From: Hymenobacter plasmatis
GTDB taxonomy: Bacteria > Bacteroidota > Bacteroidia > Cytophagales > Hymenobacteraceae
Length of the DNA stretch: 64,000 nucleotides
Assembly (NCBI RefSeq): GCF_020711255.1
Contig: NZ_JAJFAW010000012.1
Location: forward strand, 62,001 to 126,000
Reading direction: 5' to 3'
In this document: one piece after another, positions 53,309-61,712 of the stretch
Position numbering within the stretch: the first letter of the stretch is position 1
Layout: each line of letters starts with the position of its first letter
Notes under the pieces: model-generated
Databases searched by the model: none
The model's input: only the letters and a program-made list of their open reading frames with translations
Told to the model about the DNA's origin: nothing
Made by a program: the position numbers and the translations under genes

Positions 53309-53480
53309 GAACCTCACCCCCTGACTCCTACACGGCCCCAGTTTGCCGCGGGAAGTAGCGCGGACTCTGTAGTCCGCGTCCCCGGCGGACACCCGAACGG
53401 CGCGTGGACGCGGACTACAGAGTCCGCGCTACAATCGTCAGGCTCCCCTCTCTTTTGGAGAGGGGCTGGGGTGAGGTTCC
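53309..53480. repeat. R2 unit, copy 2, with nested palindrome
   Basis: The right arm 53441-53480 matches the R2 arms at 20043-20083 and 20167-20207; a 13-base piece of the left arm survives at 53309-53321. Between them lies a perfect 27-bp inverted repeat, 53355-53381 with 53406-53432, core GCGCGGACTCTGTAGTCCGC. The whole gap between the receptor and cysJ (53102-53504) contains only these repeats. Confidence 0.85.
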
Positions 53481-53504
53481 ACTGCTCCGCGCTGCCTGCA
53501 GGTT

Positions 53505-55316
53505 TTAGTACACGTCCTCCAGGTAGCGGCGCTGCTTCTTCAGGTCGCGCACGTAGCTGGTGGCTTCTTCGGCCGAGAGGCCAGCTTCGCGCCGCACCAC
53601 TTCGGTGAGGGCCGTTTGCACGGCTCCGCCTAAGCGCTTTTTATCGCCGCAGACGTAGAATTGGGCGCCGCCTTCGAGCCATGCAAACACCTCGCGGCTG
53701 TGCTCCAGCAGGCGGTCCTGCACGTAGATTTTTTCGGCCTGGTCGCGGGAGAAGGCCACGTCGAGCTTCGCCAAGCCGCCTTTCTGCAGGTGCCGCAGCC
53801 ACTCGGCCTGGTACAGGAAGTCGGTGGTAAAGTGAGGGTTGCCAAACAGCAGCCAGTTGCGGCCGGTGGCGCCCAGCTCCACCCGCTCCTCCACAAAGGC
53901 CCGGAACGGGGCCACGCCAGTGCCCGCGCCCACCATGATAATGTCTGCAGCTGGGTTGGCGGGTAGTTTGAAGTACTCGTTGGTTTCCACGAACACCCGG
54001 GCCGTGTCGCCCACCGAAATCTGGTCGGCGAGGTACGACGAGCACACGCCGTGCTTGCGGCGGCCGTGGGCATCGTAGCGCAGCGCGCCCACCGTGAGGT
54101 GCACCTCATCGGGGTGCACCAGCAGGCTGCTGGCGATGGAGTAGGCGCGGCTGGGCAGTGGACGCAGGGTTTCGGCAAGCACCTGGGCCGTGAGCTGGTC
54201 GGTGGGGAAATCGGTGAGCAGGTCGGCCACATCGCGGCCGTATAGGTAGGGCTGCAGGCGGGAGGTATCGGCCAGCAGTGCGTGGAGCTCGGCGTGGGGC
54301 GTGAGGGCGGCGTAGCGCTCCACCACATCGCGGGTGAGGACCGTGAGCTCACGCCGGCTGGCCAGTACCGCAGCCAGCGGCCGGCTTTCGTTGCCCAGCG
54401 TCACCGAGGCCGTGTCGCTGAGGCGGGCGGCGCGCAGCACTTCTTCTACCAGGCTGTCCTCGTTCACGGGCAGCACGGCCAGGGCATCGCCGGGGGCGTA
54501 GTGCAGGCCCGAGCCGGCCAGGTTTAGCTCAATATGGTAGGTTTCTTTGGAAGAGCCACGCCCGTTGAGCTGAATGGTTTCCAGTACCCGCGCCGACCAA
54601 GGGTTGGTCCGCGTAATGGCTGGGGTAGTGAGCGCCGCTGGGCTGGCCGCCACAGTAGCATTCGCACTGACGGCAGCCGCCGGCGTGCTGGCCGTTATTT
54701 TATCCAGCGCCGCCGCAATCCAGGACGTAGCGGCATCGTGGTAATCCACGTCGCAGTCGACCCGGGCCACCAAGCGCTGCCCACCCAATTCCGCCAGTCG
54801 CTGGTCAAACTCTTTGCCCGTCTGGCAGAAGTGCAGGTAGCTTTTATCGCCCAGGGCCAGCACCGCGAATTGCAGCTTCGGCAGCTGAGGCGCGCGCGGC
54901 CCCAGCACGAAACGGTGCAGTTCCTCGGCCGCCACGGGCGGGTCACCCTCGCCGTGCGTGCTCACGATGAGCAGCAGGTTTTGCTCCTGAGCCAACTGCC
55001 GGGTGGCGTAATCGTTCAGGTCGCGCACTTCTGCCGTGAGGCCCCGGCTGCGGGCGGCCTCAGCTGCTTGCTGGGCCACCTTTTTGCCGTTGCCGGTATG
55101 CGAGCCGTACAGGATGGTGAGCTTTTCTGCCGACGGTACTAGGCCCCGGGCTGTGGCAGAGGGCGCGCCATTGGCGACGGTCGCCCCGGCGGCTTGGCCA
55201 TAGAAATACCCGCTCAGCCACACCAACTGCTGGGCGTTGAGGCCGGTCGAGAGCTGGCGGAGCGCCGCTTCGTCGAAACCGGCAGGCAGGGGCAGGGTAA
55301 GAGGTAGCTGATTCAT
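53505..55316 (-). CDS. cysJ: Sulfite reductase flavoprotein subunit
   Basis: 603 residues from MNQLPLTLPLPAGFDEAALRQLS. Flavodoxin domain at 60-210 (LTILYGSHTGNGKKVAQQ ... VSTHGEGDPP ... LALGDKSY), FAD-binding connection domain with PRAYSIASS-like SRAYSIASS near 390, NADP domain (GTGVAPFRAFVEERVELG) and C-terminal YVCGDKKRLGG and SYVRDLKKQRRYLEDVY. It passes electrons from NADPH to the hemoprotein. It precedes the receptor, from which repeats separate it. The frame to 55487 upstream is not protein-like. Confidence 0.96.
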   Translation of the reverse strand: MNQLPLTLPLPAGFDEAALRQLSTGLNAQQLVWLSGYFYGQAAGATVANGAPSATARGLVPSAEKLTILYGSHTGNGKKVAQQAAEAARSRGLTAEVRDLNDYATRQLAQEQNLLLIVSTHGEGDPPVAAEELHRFVLGPRAPQLPKLQFAVLALGDKSYLHFCQTGKEFDQRLAELGGQRLVARVDCDVDYHDAATSWIAAALDKITASTPAAAVSANATVAASPAALTTPAITRTNPWSARVLETIQLNGRGSSKETYHIELNLAGSGLHYAPGDALAVLPVNEDSLVEEVLRAARLSDTASVTLGNESRPLAAVLASRRELTVLTRDVVERYAALTPHAELHALLADTSRLQPYLYGRDVADLLTDFPTDQLTAQVLAETLRPLPSRAYSIASSLLVHPDEVHLTVGALRYDAHGRRKHGVCSSYLADQISVGDTARVFVETNEYFKLPANPAADIIMVGAGTGVAPFRAFVEERVELGATGRNWLLFGNPHFTTDFLYQAEWLRHLQKGGLAKLDVAFSRDQAEKIYVQDRLLEHSREVFAWLEGGAQFYVCGDKKRLGGAVQTALTEVVRREAGLSAEEATSYVRDLKKQRRYLEDVY

Positions 55317-55359
55317 AACTATAGAGAATGCTTCGTAGAAAAAAGGCGATTGGGCTGCG

Positions 55360-56175
55360 TCAGGCCACTTTGGCGTAGGGCAGGAGCAAGGCCTGCAGCG
55401 CAGCCTGCCAGGCCGGCGCGACAGCCGCCGCGGCCGGGGCGGTGGCCAGCCGCACCACCTCGCCCACCACGATGATGGCCGGAGCACCCAGGCCGGCGCG
55501 CGCCGTGCGGACAGCCAGGTCGGCCACGGTACCGGTCACGAGGCGGGCGGTGGGCAGGGTACCGTTTTGAATGACGGCGGCTGGCACGTCGGCGCCGCCG
55601 TGCTGGCCGAACAGGGCCATGATGTCGGCCAGGCGGTTCAGGCCCATGAGAATGATGGTGGTGGTGCGCGGCGATTGGGCCGCTTCGGCCACGGCGCCGG
55701 ATAGTTGGCCATCGGCCGTGGTGGCTGTTATTACCCGGAAGCCTTCGCTAAGCCCGCGGTGCGTGGCCGGAATGCCCAGGCAGCCCGCCGCCGCTACCGC
55801 GCTGCTGATGCCTGGAACATACTCGGTGCTGAGGCCGTGCTGCTCCGCGTAAAGCATTTCTTCTCGGCCCCTGCCAAACACAAACGGGTCCCCGCCTTTC
55901 AGCCGCACTACGTGGCCGTGGCGGTAGGCCTGCTCCACAATCAGGGCGTTGATTTCGTCCTGCGTATAGCCCGCGAACCCACGGCGCTTGCCCACAAATA
56001 GGGTGGGAGTGCCGGGCCGGGTGTGGACCAACAGGGCGTCATTGGCCAGCGCGTCGTAGAGCACCACGTCGGCCGCCGCCAGCACGTGCGCGCCCTTGAG
56101 CGTCAGCAGCTCCGGGTCGCCAGGGCCGGCGCCTACTACGGTCAGGCGCGGAATAAATAAGCTAGTAGCACGCAT
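55360..56175 (-). CDS. cobA: Uroporphyrinogen-III C-methyltransferase
   Basis: 271 residues of the SUMT family: TVVGAGPGDPELLTLKGAHVL near the start, VLYDALANDALL, VRLKGGDPFVFGRGREE and PGISSAVAAAGCLGIPATHRGLSEGF. It methylates uroporphyrinogen III at C2 and C7 with SAM to make precorrin-2, the first step to siroheme for sulfite reductase. It follows cysN by 19 bases. The rest of the siroheme route is the fused gene at 46146-47675. Confidence 0.96.
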   Translation of the reverse strand: MRATSLFIPRLTVVGAGPGDPELLTLKGAHVLAAADVVLYDALANDALLVHTRPGTPTLFVGKRRGFAGYTQDEINALIVEQAYRHGHVVRLKGGDPFVFGRGREEMLYAEQHGLSTEYVPGISSAVAAAGCLGIPATHRGLSEGFRVITATTADGQLSGAVAEAAQSPRTTTIILMGLNRLADIMALFGQHGGADVPAAVIQNGTLPTARLVTGTVADLAVRTARAGLGAPAIIVVGEVVRLATAPAAAAVAPAWQAALQALLLPYAKVA

Positions 56176-56194
56176 GGCTTGGGCTGCTTAAATG

Positions 56195-57484
56195 TTAGAT
56201 GGAGAAGCTCGCCTCAGCCAGCACGGGCGGGGTGAAGTAGTCCCGTTCGGTGCCTTCGATGAGGCCGGCGGCCAGGGTTGCTCCGGTCTGCTCGTCGACC
56301 AGGATGAAAGCGCCGGTGGCGCGGTTCTGGCGGTAGTCGTCCACTACCAGCGGGCCCGCGGTTTTCAGCTGCACCCGCACGATGTCGTTGAGCTGGGCGG
56401 CGTCGGTGCCCACGCTTTCGAAGGTGGCCACGTTGGTTTTGTACACAATGGCTGTTACCGAGGCCTTCACCACGGCGGTGTGGTGCTGCACCAGCAGCTT
56501 GCGCCCGGCTTTGAGGGGCCGCTCGTCCATCCAGCACAAGGTGGCTTCCACTTCGCGGGTCACGGCGGGGTGGGCGTTCACCGGCACTATGGTGTCTCCG
56601 CGGCTCACGTCCACGTCGTCGCGCAGGCGCAGCACCACCGCCTGGGGGGCCGTGGCCGCGGCCACTTCGCGTTCATTTATTTCAATGGCCTCAATCTCCG
56701 TTTCCAGCCCCGACGGCCAGACGCGTACCCGGTCGCCGGGCCGGTAGGTGCCGCTCTGAATGCGGCCCGCGTAGCCGCGGTAGTCGTGCAGCTCCTCGGT
56801 CTGGGGCCGAATCACATACTGCACCTGGAAGCGCGGCTCGTTGGGGTTGGCATCGGCCGGCACGGGCACTTGCTCGAGGTGTTCGAGCAGGCTTGGGCCT
56901 TCGTACCAGCCCAACTGCCGCGAGCGCCGCACCACGTTGTCGCCATTGAGCGCGCTGAGCGGAATGGCCACCACGCTGGCGAGCTTGAGTTGCTCGGCCA
57001 CAGCGTGGTAGTCTTCCACAATCTGGTTGAACACCGCTTCTTCGTGGCTCACCAAATCCATCTTGTTCACCGCGAGCACAAAGTGCTGAATGCCCAGCAA
57101 GGAGGCGATGAGCGTGTGCCGACGGGTTTGCTCAATAATGCCCTGGCGGGCATCAACCAGCACAATGGCCAGGTCGGCATTCGAGGCGCCAGTCACCATG
57201 TTGCGGGTGTACTGCACGTGGCCCGGGGCGTCGGTGATGATGAATTTGCGGCGCGGCGTGGTGAAGTACTTGTGCGCGACATCAATGGTGATGCCCTGCT
57301 CGCGCTCGGCTTTCAGGCCGTCGGTGAGGAGCGCCAAATCCACGGCTCCGCCGGCGTGGCGGCGCTTTTCCAGCGTGGCCAGCACGTCGAGCGAGACGGA
57401 GTCGCTGTCGTATAGCAGGCGGCCGATGAGCGTGCTTTTGCCGTCGTCCACGCTGCCGCAGGTGATAAATCGAAGAAGGTCCAT
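56195..57484 (-). CDS. cysN: Sulfate adenylyltransferase subunit 1 (GTPase)
   Basis: 429 residues with translational-GTPase motifs: G1 GSVDDGKSTLIGRLLYDS, G3 DAPGHVQY, G4 NKMD. Two beta domains follow. The length and lack of a C-terminal kinase domain mean it is CysN and not a CysN-CysC fusion. GTP hydrolysis drives CysD to make APS from sulfate and ATP. An R1 repeat separates it from cysD (135-base gap). Confidence 0.96.
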   Translation of the reverse strand: MDLLRFITCGSVDDGKSTLIGRLLYDSDSVSLDVLATLEKRRHAGGAVDLALLTDGLKAEREQGITIDVAHKYFTTPRRKFIITDAPGHVQYTRNMVTGASNADLAIVLVDARQGIIEQTRRHTLIASLLGIQHFVLAVNKMDLVSHEEAVFNQIVEDYHAVAEQLKLASVVAIPLSALNGDNVVRRSRQLGWYEGPSLLEHLEQVPVPADANPNEPRFQVQYVIRPQTEELHDYRGYAGRIQSGTYRPGDRVRVWPSGLETEIEAIEINEREVAAATAPQAVVLRLRDDVDVSRGDTIVPVNAHPAVTREVEATLCWMDERPLKAGRKLLVQHHTAVVKASVTAIVYKTNVATFESVGTDAAQLNDIVRVQLKTAGPLVVDDYRQNRATGAFILVDEQTGATLAAGLIEGTERDYFTPPVLAEASFSI

Positions 57485-57505
57485 GTATTTTGAGTTTTAT
57501 CAGTT

Positions 57506-57602
57506 CGTCATGCTGAGCGCAGTCAAAGCATCTCTACCGCTTCGTTGAGCTAGCATTGATTACTGCTGCAGTAGAGATGCTTCGACTCCGCTCAGCATGA
57601 CG
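57506..57602. repeat. R1 palindromic repeat element, copy 2
   Basis: Arms 57506-57537 and 57571-57602 are inverted copies with two mismatches (core GTCATGCTGAGCGCAGTC with AAGCATCTCTAC). It occupies most of the cysD-cysN gap and has TTGAGCT in the loop. The same family lies at 5975-6107. Confidence 0.88.
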
Positions 57603-57619
57603 TTTTTGTAATTGGTCGG

Positions 57620-58531
57620 CTAGAAATACCCGTTGCGCTTGCGGTCCTCCATGCCGGTTTCGGAGAGGTTGTCGTCGAGGCGGGTGGCGCCGCGCTCGCT
57701 CACTTTGGCCAACAGCAGGTCCTGGATGATGTCGTCTACCGACTCGGCGTCGCTTTCCACGGCGGCGGTGCAAGTGGAGTCGCCCACGGTTCGGAAGCGC
57801 ACGCGGCGGCTCACGATTTCGTCGGTGTCGTCGAGGTTAAGGTGTTCGCTTAGGCCCAGGAGCTGGCCACTGGGCAGCACCACGCAACGGCGCTCGTGGG
57901 CGAAGTAGATGTCGGGCAGCTGGATGTTTTCGCGCTGGATGTAGTTCCACACGTCTAGCTCCGTCCAGTTGGAAATGGGGAAGACGCGCACGTTTTCGCC
58001 CTTCTGGATGCGGCCGTTGTAGATGTTCCACAGCTCCGGGCGCTGGCGGCGCGGGTCCCACTGCCCAAACTCGTCGCGCACCGAGAATATCCGCTCCTTG
58101 GCGCGGGCCTTCTCCTCGTCGCGGCGCGCCCCGCCGATGCAGGCGTCAAAGCCAAATTCCTCAATCACGTCGAGCAGCGTGTACGTCTGCAGCGGGTTGC
58201 GACTGGGGTATTTGCCGCCCGGCTCGTGCAGGCCCCGCTCCCGGATGGTGTCGGCCACCTGGCGCACAATCAGCTGCTCGCCCAGCGAGGCCGCGAGGGA
58301 ATCCCGGAAGTCGATGATTTCCTCAAAATTGTGGCCCGTGTCGATGTGCACCAGCGGGAAGGGGAACCGGCCCGGGCGGAAGGCCTTTTCGGCCAGGCGG
58401 GTGAGGGCAATGGAGTCTTTGCCGCCCGAAAAGAGCAGCGCGGGGCGTTCAAACTGGCCGGCCACTTCGCGCAGAATGTGGATGGCTTCGGCCTCCAGCC
58501 GGTCCAGGTAGTCAAGCGTAATCGTATTCAT
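57620..58531 (-). CDS. cysD: Sulfate adenylyltransferase subunit 2
   Basis: 303 residues from MNTITLDYLDRLEAEAIHILREV; a frame upstream to 58564 lacks family sequence. It has the PP-loop ALLFSGGKDSIALTRLAEKAF and the APS-forming signature IDTGHNFEEIIDFRD, GGARRDEEKARAKERIFSVRDEFGQWDPRRQRPELWNIYN. It pairs with CysN. It starts 63 bases after cysH. Confidence 0.96.
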   Translation of the reverse strand: MNTITLDYLDRLEAEAIHILREVAGQFERPALLFSGGKDSIALTRLAEKAFRPGRFPFPLVHIDTGHNFEEIIDFRDSLAASLGEQLIVRQVADTIRERGLHEPGGKYPSRNPLQTYTLLDVIEEFGFDACIGGARRDEEKARAKERIFSVRDEFGQWDPRRQRPELWNIYNGRIQKGENVRVFPISNWTELDVWNYIQRENIQLPDIYFAHERRCVVLPSGQLLGLSEHLNLDDTDEIVSRRVRFRTVGDSTCTAAVESDAESVDDIIQDLLLAKVSERGATRLDDNLSETGMEDRKRNGYF

Positions 58532-58594
58532 GGGGCGTAAAAAGGAGGGCTCAAGCTGAGCCATTCACTGATAAATCTTGAATAGGGGAGAGTC

Positions 58595-59353
58595 TTAGGC
58601 CGGCAGCGGCTCCACCACGGGGTCGAGGCCCTGGTGGGGGGCGGTGGCGTGCAGGCCGCACTCTTTGGCCGCCTGGTCTTCCCACCACCAGCGCCCGGCC
58701 CGGAAGTCCTCGCCAGGCTGAATGGCACGGGTGCAGGGCGCGCAGCCGATGCTCACAAAGCCCTGCTGGTGCAGTGGGCTCACCGGAATGCTGTGTTCCT
58801 GCGCAAAGGCGCGGGCCTGCTCCCAGGTCCAGTCAAAGAGGGGGTGCACTTTGATAAGCTGGTGGGTGTCGTCCCACTCCGCCGGGTGCATCTGCTGGCG
58901 GTTGGCCGACTGCTCGGCGCGGATGCCCGTCACCCACACTTTTTGCCCCGCCAGGGCCCGCTGCAGCGGCTCCATCTTGCGGATGTAGCAGCACTCCTTG
59001 CGGTTATCTATGCTCTCGTAAAAGCTGTTGGGCCCTTTTTGGAGCACCAGGGCTTCCACGCTGCTTTGCTGCGGGGCGAAGGCCTCGATGGGCTTCTGGT
59101 ACCGCAGCAGCGTCTTGTTCCAGGTCGAATACGTCTCCTGAAAATTGCGGCCCGTGTCGAGTGTAAACACGCGAATGGGCAGGTCGTGGGTGAAAATGAA
59201 GTGGGTGAGGATTTGGTCTTCGAGGCCAAATGAGGTCGAGAAGGAGGCTTGGCCGGGGAAGTGGTCGGCAATCAGCGCCAGGGTGTCCGGCACGGATTGG
59301 CCCACCAAATAGCGGCGCAGGTCGTCGACCAGCCCTGCCAGGGGGTATTCCAT
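58595..59353 (-). CDS. cysH: Adenylylsulfate (APS) reductase, [4Fe-4S] type
   Basis: 252 residues of the CysH family. Four cluster Cys are present, Cys121 and Cys122 (KECCYIRK) and Cys204 and Cys207 (GCAPC), with the catalytic Cys232 in KECGLH. These four Cys mark the APS-reducing type, unlike E. coli PAPS reductase, and fit the absence of an APS kinase (cysC) gene. It makes sulfite from APS using thioredoxin. It is first in the cluster, and a foldable leader with a mini-ORF precedes it. Confidence 0.95.
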   Translation of the reverse strand: MEYPLAGLVDDLRRYLVGQSVPDTLALIADHFPGQASFSTSFGLEDQILTHFIFTHDLPIRVFTLDTGRNFQETYSTWNKTLLRYQKPIEAFAPQQSSVEALVLQKGPNSFYESIDNRKECCYIRKMEPLQRALAGQKVWVTGIRAEQSANRQQMHPAEWDDTHQLIKVHPLFDWTWEQARAFAQEHSIPVSPLHQQGFVSIGCAPCTRAIQPGEDFRAGRWWWEDQAAKECGLHATAPHQGLDPVVEPLPA

Positions 59354-59377
59354 GATGTTTGAAGGGAGTGGCGCTTT

Positions 59378-59434
59378 TCAGTGAAAGCTCCGGGTGGCTA
59401 AAGAGCCGGCCTGGCAGGCGTAGCCGCAGGACAT
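59378..59434 (-). CDS. Possible leader peptide with two Cys upstream of cysH
   Basis: An 18-codon frame from ATG 59434 to TGA, reading MSCGYACQAGSLATRSFH. It ends 24 bases before the cysH start. Its ATG lies in the loop of a predicted hairpin (CCGCAcGG / CCTGCGG). Two Cys codons in 18 would fit translation-coupled control by cysteine supply. Chance occurrence is possible. Confidence 0.35.
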   Translation of the reverse strand: MSCGYACQAGSLATRSFH

Positions 59435-59520
59435 GCCCGTGCGGTTAGTCGCCAAAGCGCTTTGCAGCGGCCGGCTTCAATGAGTTGCCTCAATGGCAGC
59501 TATAGCAGGAAAGGGAGCTT
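59384..59520 (-). promoter_or_regulatory. Structured leader RNA candidate upstream of cysH
   Basis: On the minus strand, four pairings nest: AAGCTCC/GGAGCTT (59520-59514 with 59392-59386), a TGCC/GGCA hairpin, an 8-bp AGCCGGCC/GGCCGGCT stem (59476-59469 with 59411-59404), and CCGCA/TGCGG (59444-59440 with 59428-59424). The fold closes about 30 bases before the cysH ATG. It does not match SAM-I or SAM-II consensus motifs. Fold made by eye. Confidence 0.45.
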
Positions 59521-60099
59521 CAACAACCCGCGCTGGTCCCCGCCATACACATGCCCATGCCTGGCATGCAACAACACATCGGTTGCATGGCAGCAAAAGG
59601 GAGGGGCATTAGGCGGAGGTGGTTGGAAACGCGCACGGCTACTTGTTTTTATATGGTCAGGAATTGGCACCGTTCTGCGTTAGCAGGGGGTTGCCGGCGT
59701 TTCGTCGAGCCTGTCTCTCCGCGCCTCTGTATAAAAACAATCCTTCATAAGTGAGGAATTGATGCTGACAATAAGGGGACTATTTTTTGTAAAACCAAAA
59801 AAACTTGTTTTTGAGATTGGCCACTTAGTCTAATTCTGCTCGAATGGCGCATCAGTAACGGCCCGGGACATCTCCGGATTTCACCATTCTGAGTTTAAGC
59901 GAAAAGGGCGGAGGTAACAGGTAAAAGGGCTATTAAGCGTTCTGAAAGACGTTTTTGCTAATATTCGTGTGTCTTTTGCTATGTCCTTAATGCACTGCTT
60001 GATTACGGGCTGGCCTTGCTCAATTACCTAAATTGGGCTGACTGAAAAATACCGGAATTGTTTTTAGGCCCCGGCCCGCTGAATAAGCAGAGCTCGCTT

Positions 60100-60522
60100 T
60101 TAGGGCAGCCGTGACCACACCACCGTGCGCCCAAATAGGGGAATCCCTACATATCCCCGGACTACCAGCGTATTAGCATCTCGCAGCCTTAGGGTGGCAG
60201 CATAGGTCTTGCCGTTGGTAGGGTCGTAAATGGTGCCACCCTGCCAGGTTCCCTTGCCGTCGAAGCGGAAGCCTTGCAGGATGACCGTGCCCAGCAAGGC
60301 GCGCTGCCTCAGCTTCGGGTTGGGATTCTCCGTGTCGAGGCGTGGGGGAGTCGTGGGGCCCACCACTTTGCCATAAAAATGGCCCTGAGCCGCATAAATC
60401 TCCAGCACGCCCCGCTTATCCGCGGGCTGCCAGCGGCCGGTAATGGCAGTGGGTGCCGGCTCCTGTGCCCCACCAGTCAGCCCAAGGAGCAGCGGTAGCA
60501 GGAATAAGAACAGCCAGTTCAT
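60100..60522 (-). CDS. DUF2147 secreted protein
   Basis: 140 residues with a signal peptide (MNWLFLFLLPLLLGLTGGAQ) and the DUF2147 pattern: ITGRWQPADKRGVLEIYAAQGHFYGKVVG, LLGTVILQGFRFDGKGTWQGGTIYDPTNGKTYAATLRLRDANTLVVRGYVGIPLFGRTVVWSR. It is a beta-rich periplasmic family of unknown function. No obvious link to the sulfur genes upstream of it. Confidence 0.93.
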   Translation of the reverse strand: MNWLFLFLLPLLLGLTGGAQEPAPTAITGRWQPADKRGVLEIYAAQGHFYGKVVGPTTPPRLDTENPNPKLRQRALLGTVILQGFRFDGKGTWQGGTIYDPTNGKTYAATLRLRDANTLVVRGYVGIPLFGRTVVWSRLP

Positions 60523-61087
60523 GCACTCTCGACAAGGATAAAAAAGCAGAGGTTCCAGGGCCGTGGCGCGCTGCTTGTCTGATTTTGCCTGGTGCGGAGC
60601 AGGAGGGAGGTGTTACGGGCTGCATAGCTGCGGCCTAGTCCCGGCTGCACAATGAAAGCTCACACGGTAAAACCTCTAAAGGGCAAGAATTGAGCTGGTT
60701 TGCTAACCTAATGGTATCGCCACGTCCATTTAGGGGCGCAGTTGCTCGGTTAGGGATAGGTGCCGCAATCTGATAAGGCACACCCATGGGGTGTATTCCT
60801 GACTTGGGATGGAGCTGGGCAATCTGTATTTCCGCTCTCCAGGGCTTCAAGCCAAGGGCCGACTAGCTGCAAAAAGGAGGAAAGGCGCCGGCCAGCCCAG
60901 AAGGCTTGAAAATTTTCTCGCTGATTATCAGTCAATAATTCAAAGCAACAGCGGGAAAAAATAAATTTTTACACCCACTACCTTGCTTTGCAAAGTACCT
61001 AGCATACATTTGTATTGTTCGTCACCCAGTACTATACGTAACCGTAAGGCCTGGTTTTTTCACTCCACCCTACTTTTTTCTGTAATC
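60523..61087. other. Intergenic region
   Basis: 565 bases between divergent genes; only the -7 box at 61005-61012 and TTGAGCT at 60690-60696 stand out. No gene recognised. Confidence 0.45.
61005..61012 (+). promoter_or_regulatory. Promoter for the exported 159-aa protein
   Basis: TACATTTG, exact TAnnTTTG, with a TTG at 60983-60985 at 19-base spacing, so both Bacteroidota boxes are present. The ATG follows 75 bases later. Confidence 0.65.
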
Positions 61088-61567
61088 ATGAAACGTCCCA
61101 ACACCTCCCGCAGCGAGCAGCCTCTGGCCGCCGCACAATCTTCCACTCGTGCCCGTTCTTTTATGGCAGCACCGCATTTCCGCGCCGCTCTGCTCGGTGG
61201 GCTGGCTTTGTTGGGCAGCGCCGGCACGGCCCTGGCCCAAGACGCTCCCAGCGTGAAAGCCAAGCAGCCCGATGCAGCCAGCCTGTGGGTAACGATTGAG
61301 AACCCCGCTAAAAAAGCGATGCAGATGCAGGTTATCAATCTGGATAGCTACAACAGCTTGATAAACGAGGTCAATCACCGCCCTTCGAATGGCTACCACT
61401 TGAGCTTCCGCAAAGTGCCGGCTGGCCGCTACGCCGTGCTGCTGCGCGTGGGCCGCGAGCGGTACCGCTACACCGTGCAGGTGAAAGCCCAGCCGCAAAC
61501 CATTATCTCAGTGAATGAATTAGCTCCCGCTACGGCAGCGCCGTCGATAGCCGCCATTTCCCGGTAA
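61088..61567 (+). CDS. Exported hypothetical protein (159 aa)
   Basis: Starts MKRPNTSRSEQPLAAAQSSTRARSFMAAPHFRAALLGGLALLGSAGTALAQ, a long n-region then a signal-type hydrophobic stretch with AxA cleavage; an internal Met at residue 26 could be the true start. The mature part (SLWVTIENPAKKAMQMQVINLDSYNSLINEV ... GYHLSFRKVPAGRYAVLLRVGRERYRYTVQV) is a small beta-sandwich-like domain. Family not recognised. The promoter at 61005 supports expression. Confidence 0.78.
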   Translation: MKRPNTSRSEQPLAAAQSSTRARSFMAAPHFRAALLGGLALLGSAGTALAQDAPSVKAKQPDAASLWVTIENPAKKAMQMQVINLDSYNSLINEVNHRPSNGYHLSFRKVPAGRYAVLLRVGRERYRYTVQVKAQPQTIISVNELAPATAAPSIAAISR

Positions 61568-61712
61568 ACACCAATGGGGTCTGGTGGGGCTGACTGGTCA
61601 GCCTTTGCTTCTACTGCCGGCCCTGGGCGAAGGCTGCTTTGCCGAGGGCCGGTAGACCGGAGGGGTGGGTTTTGCGTACGCTTAGAAACACAAGGGCATT
61701 TTTAAGCACGCC

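Larger units (their letters stand above)
59354..60099. other. Upstream region of the sulfur cluster
   Basis: 746 bases with no ordinary gene. The part nearest cysH is GC-rich and foldable (59384-59520, see next entries); beyond about 59750 it is AT-rich and may hold the promoter. No exact TAnnTTTG was found on the minus strand here. Confidence 0.45.

Noticed and set aside
59384-59520. SAM-I or SAM-II riboswitch before cysH
   Set aside because: The conserved core strings of those classes are missing; only generic stems are present.
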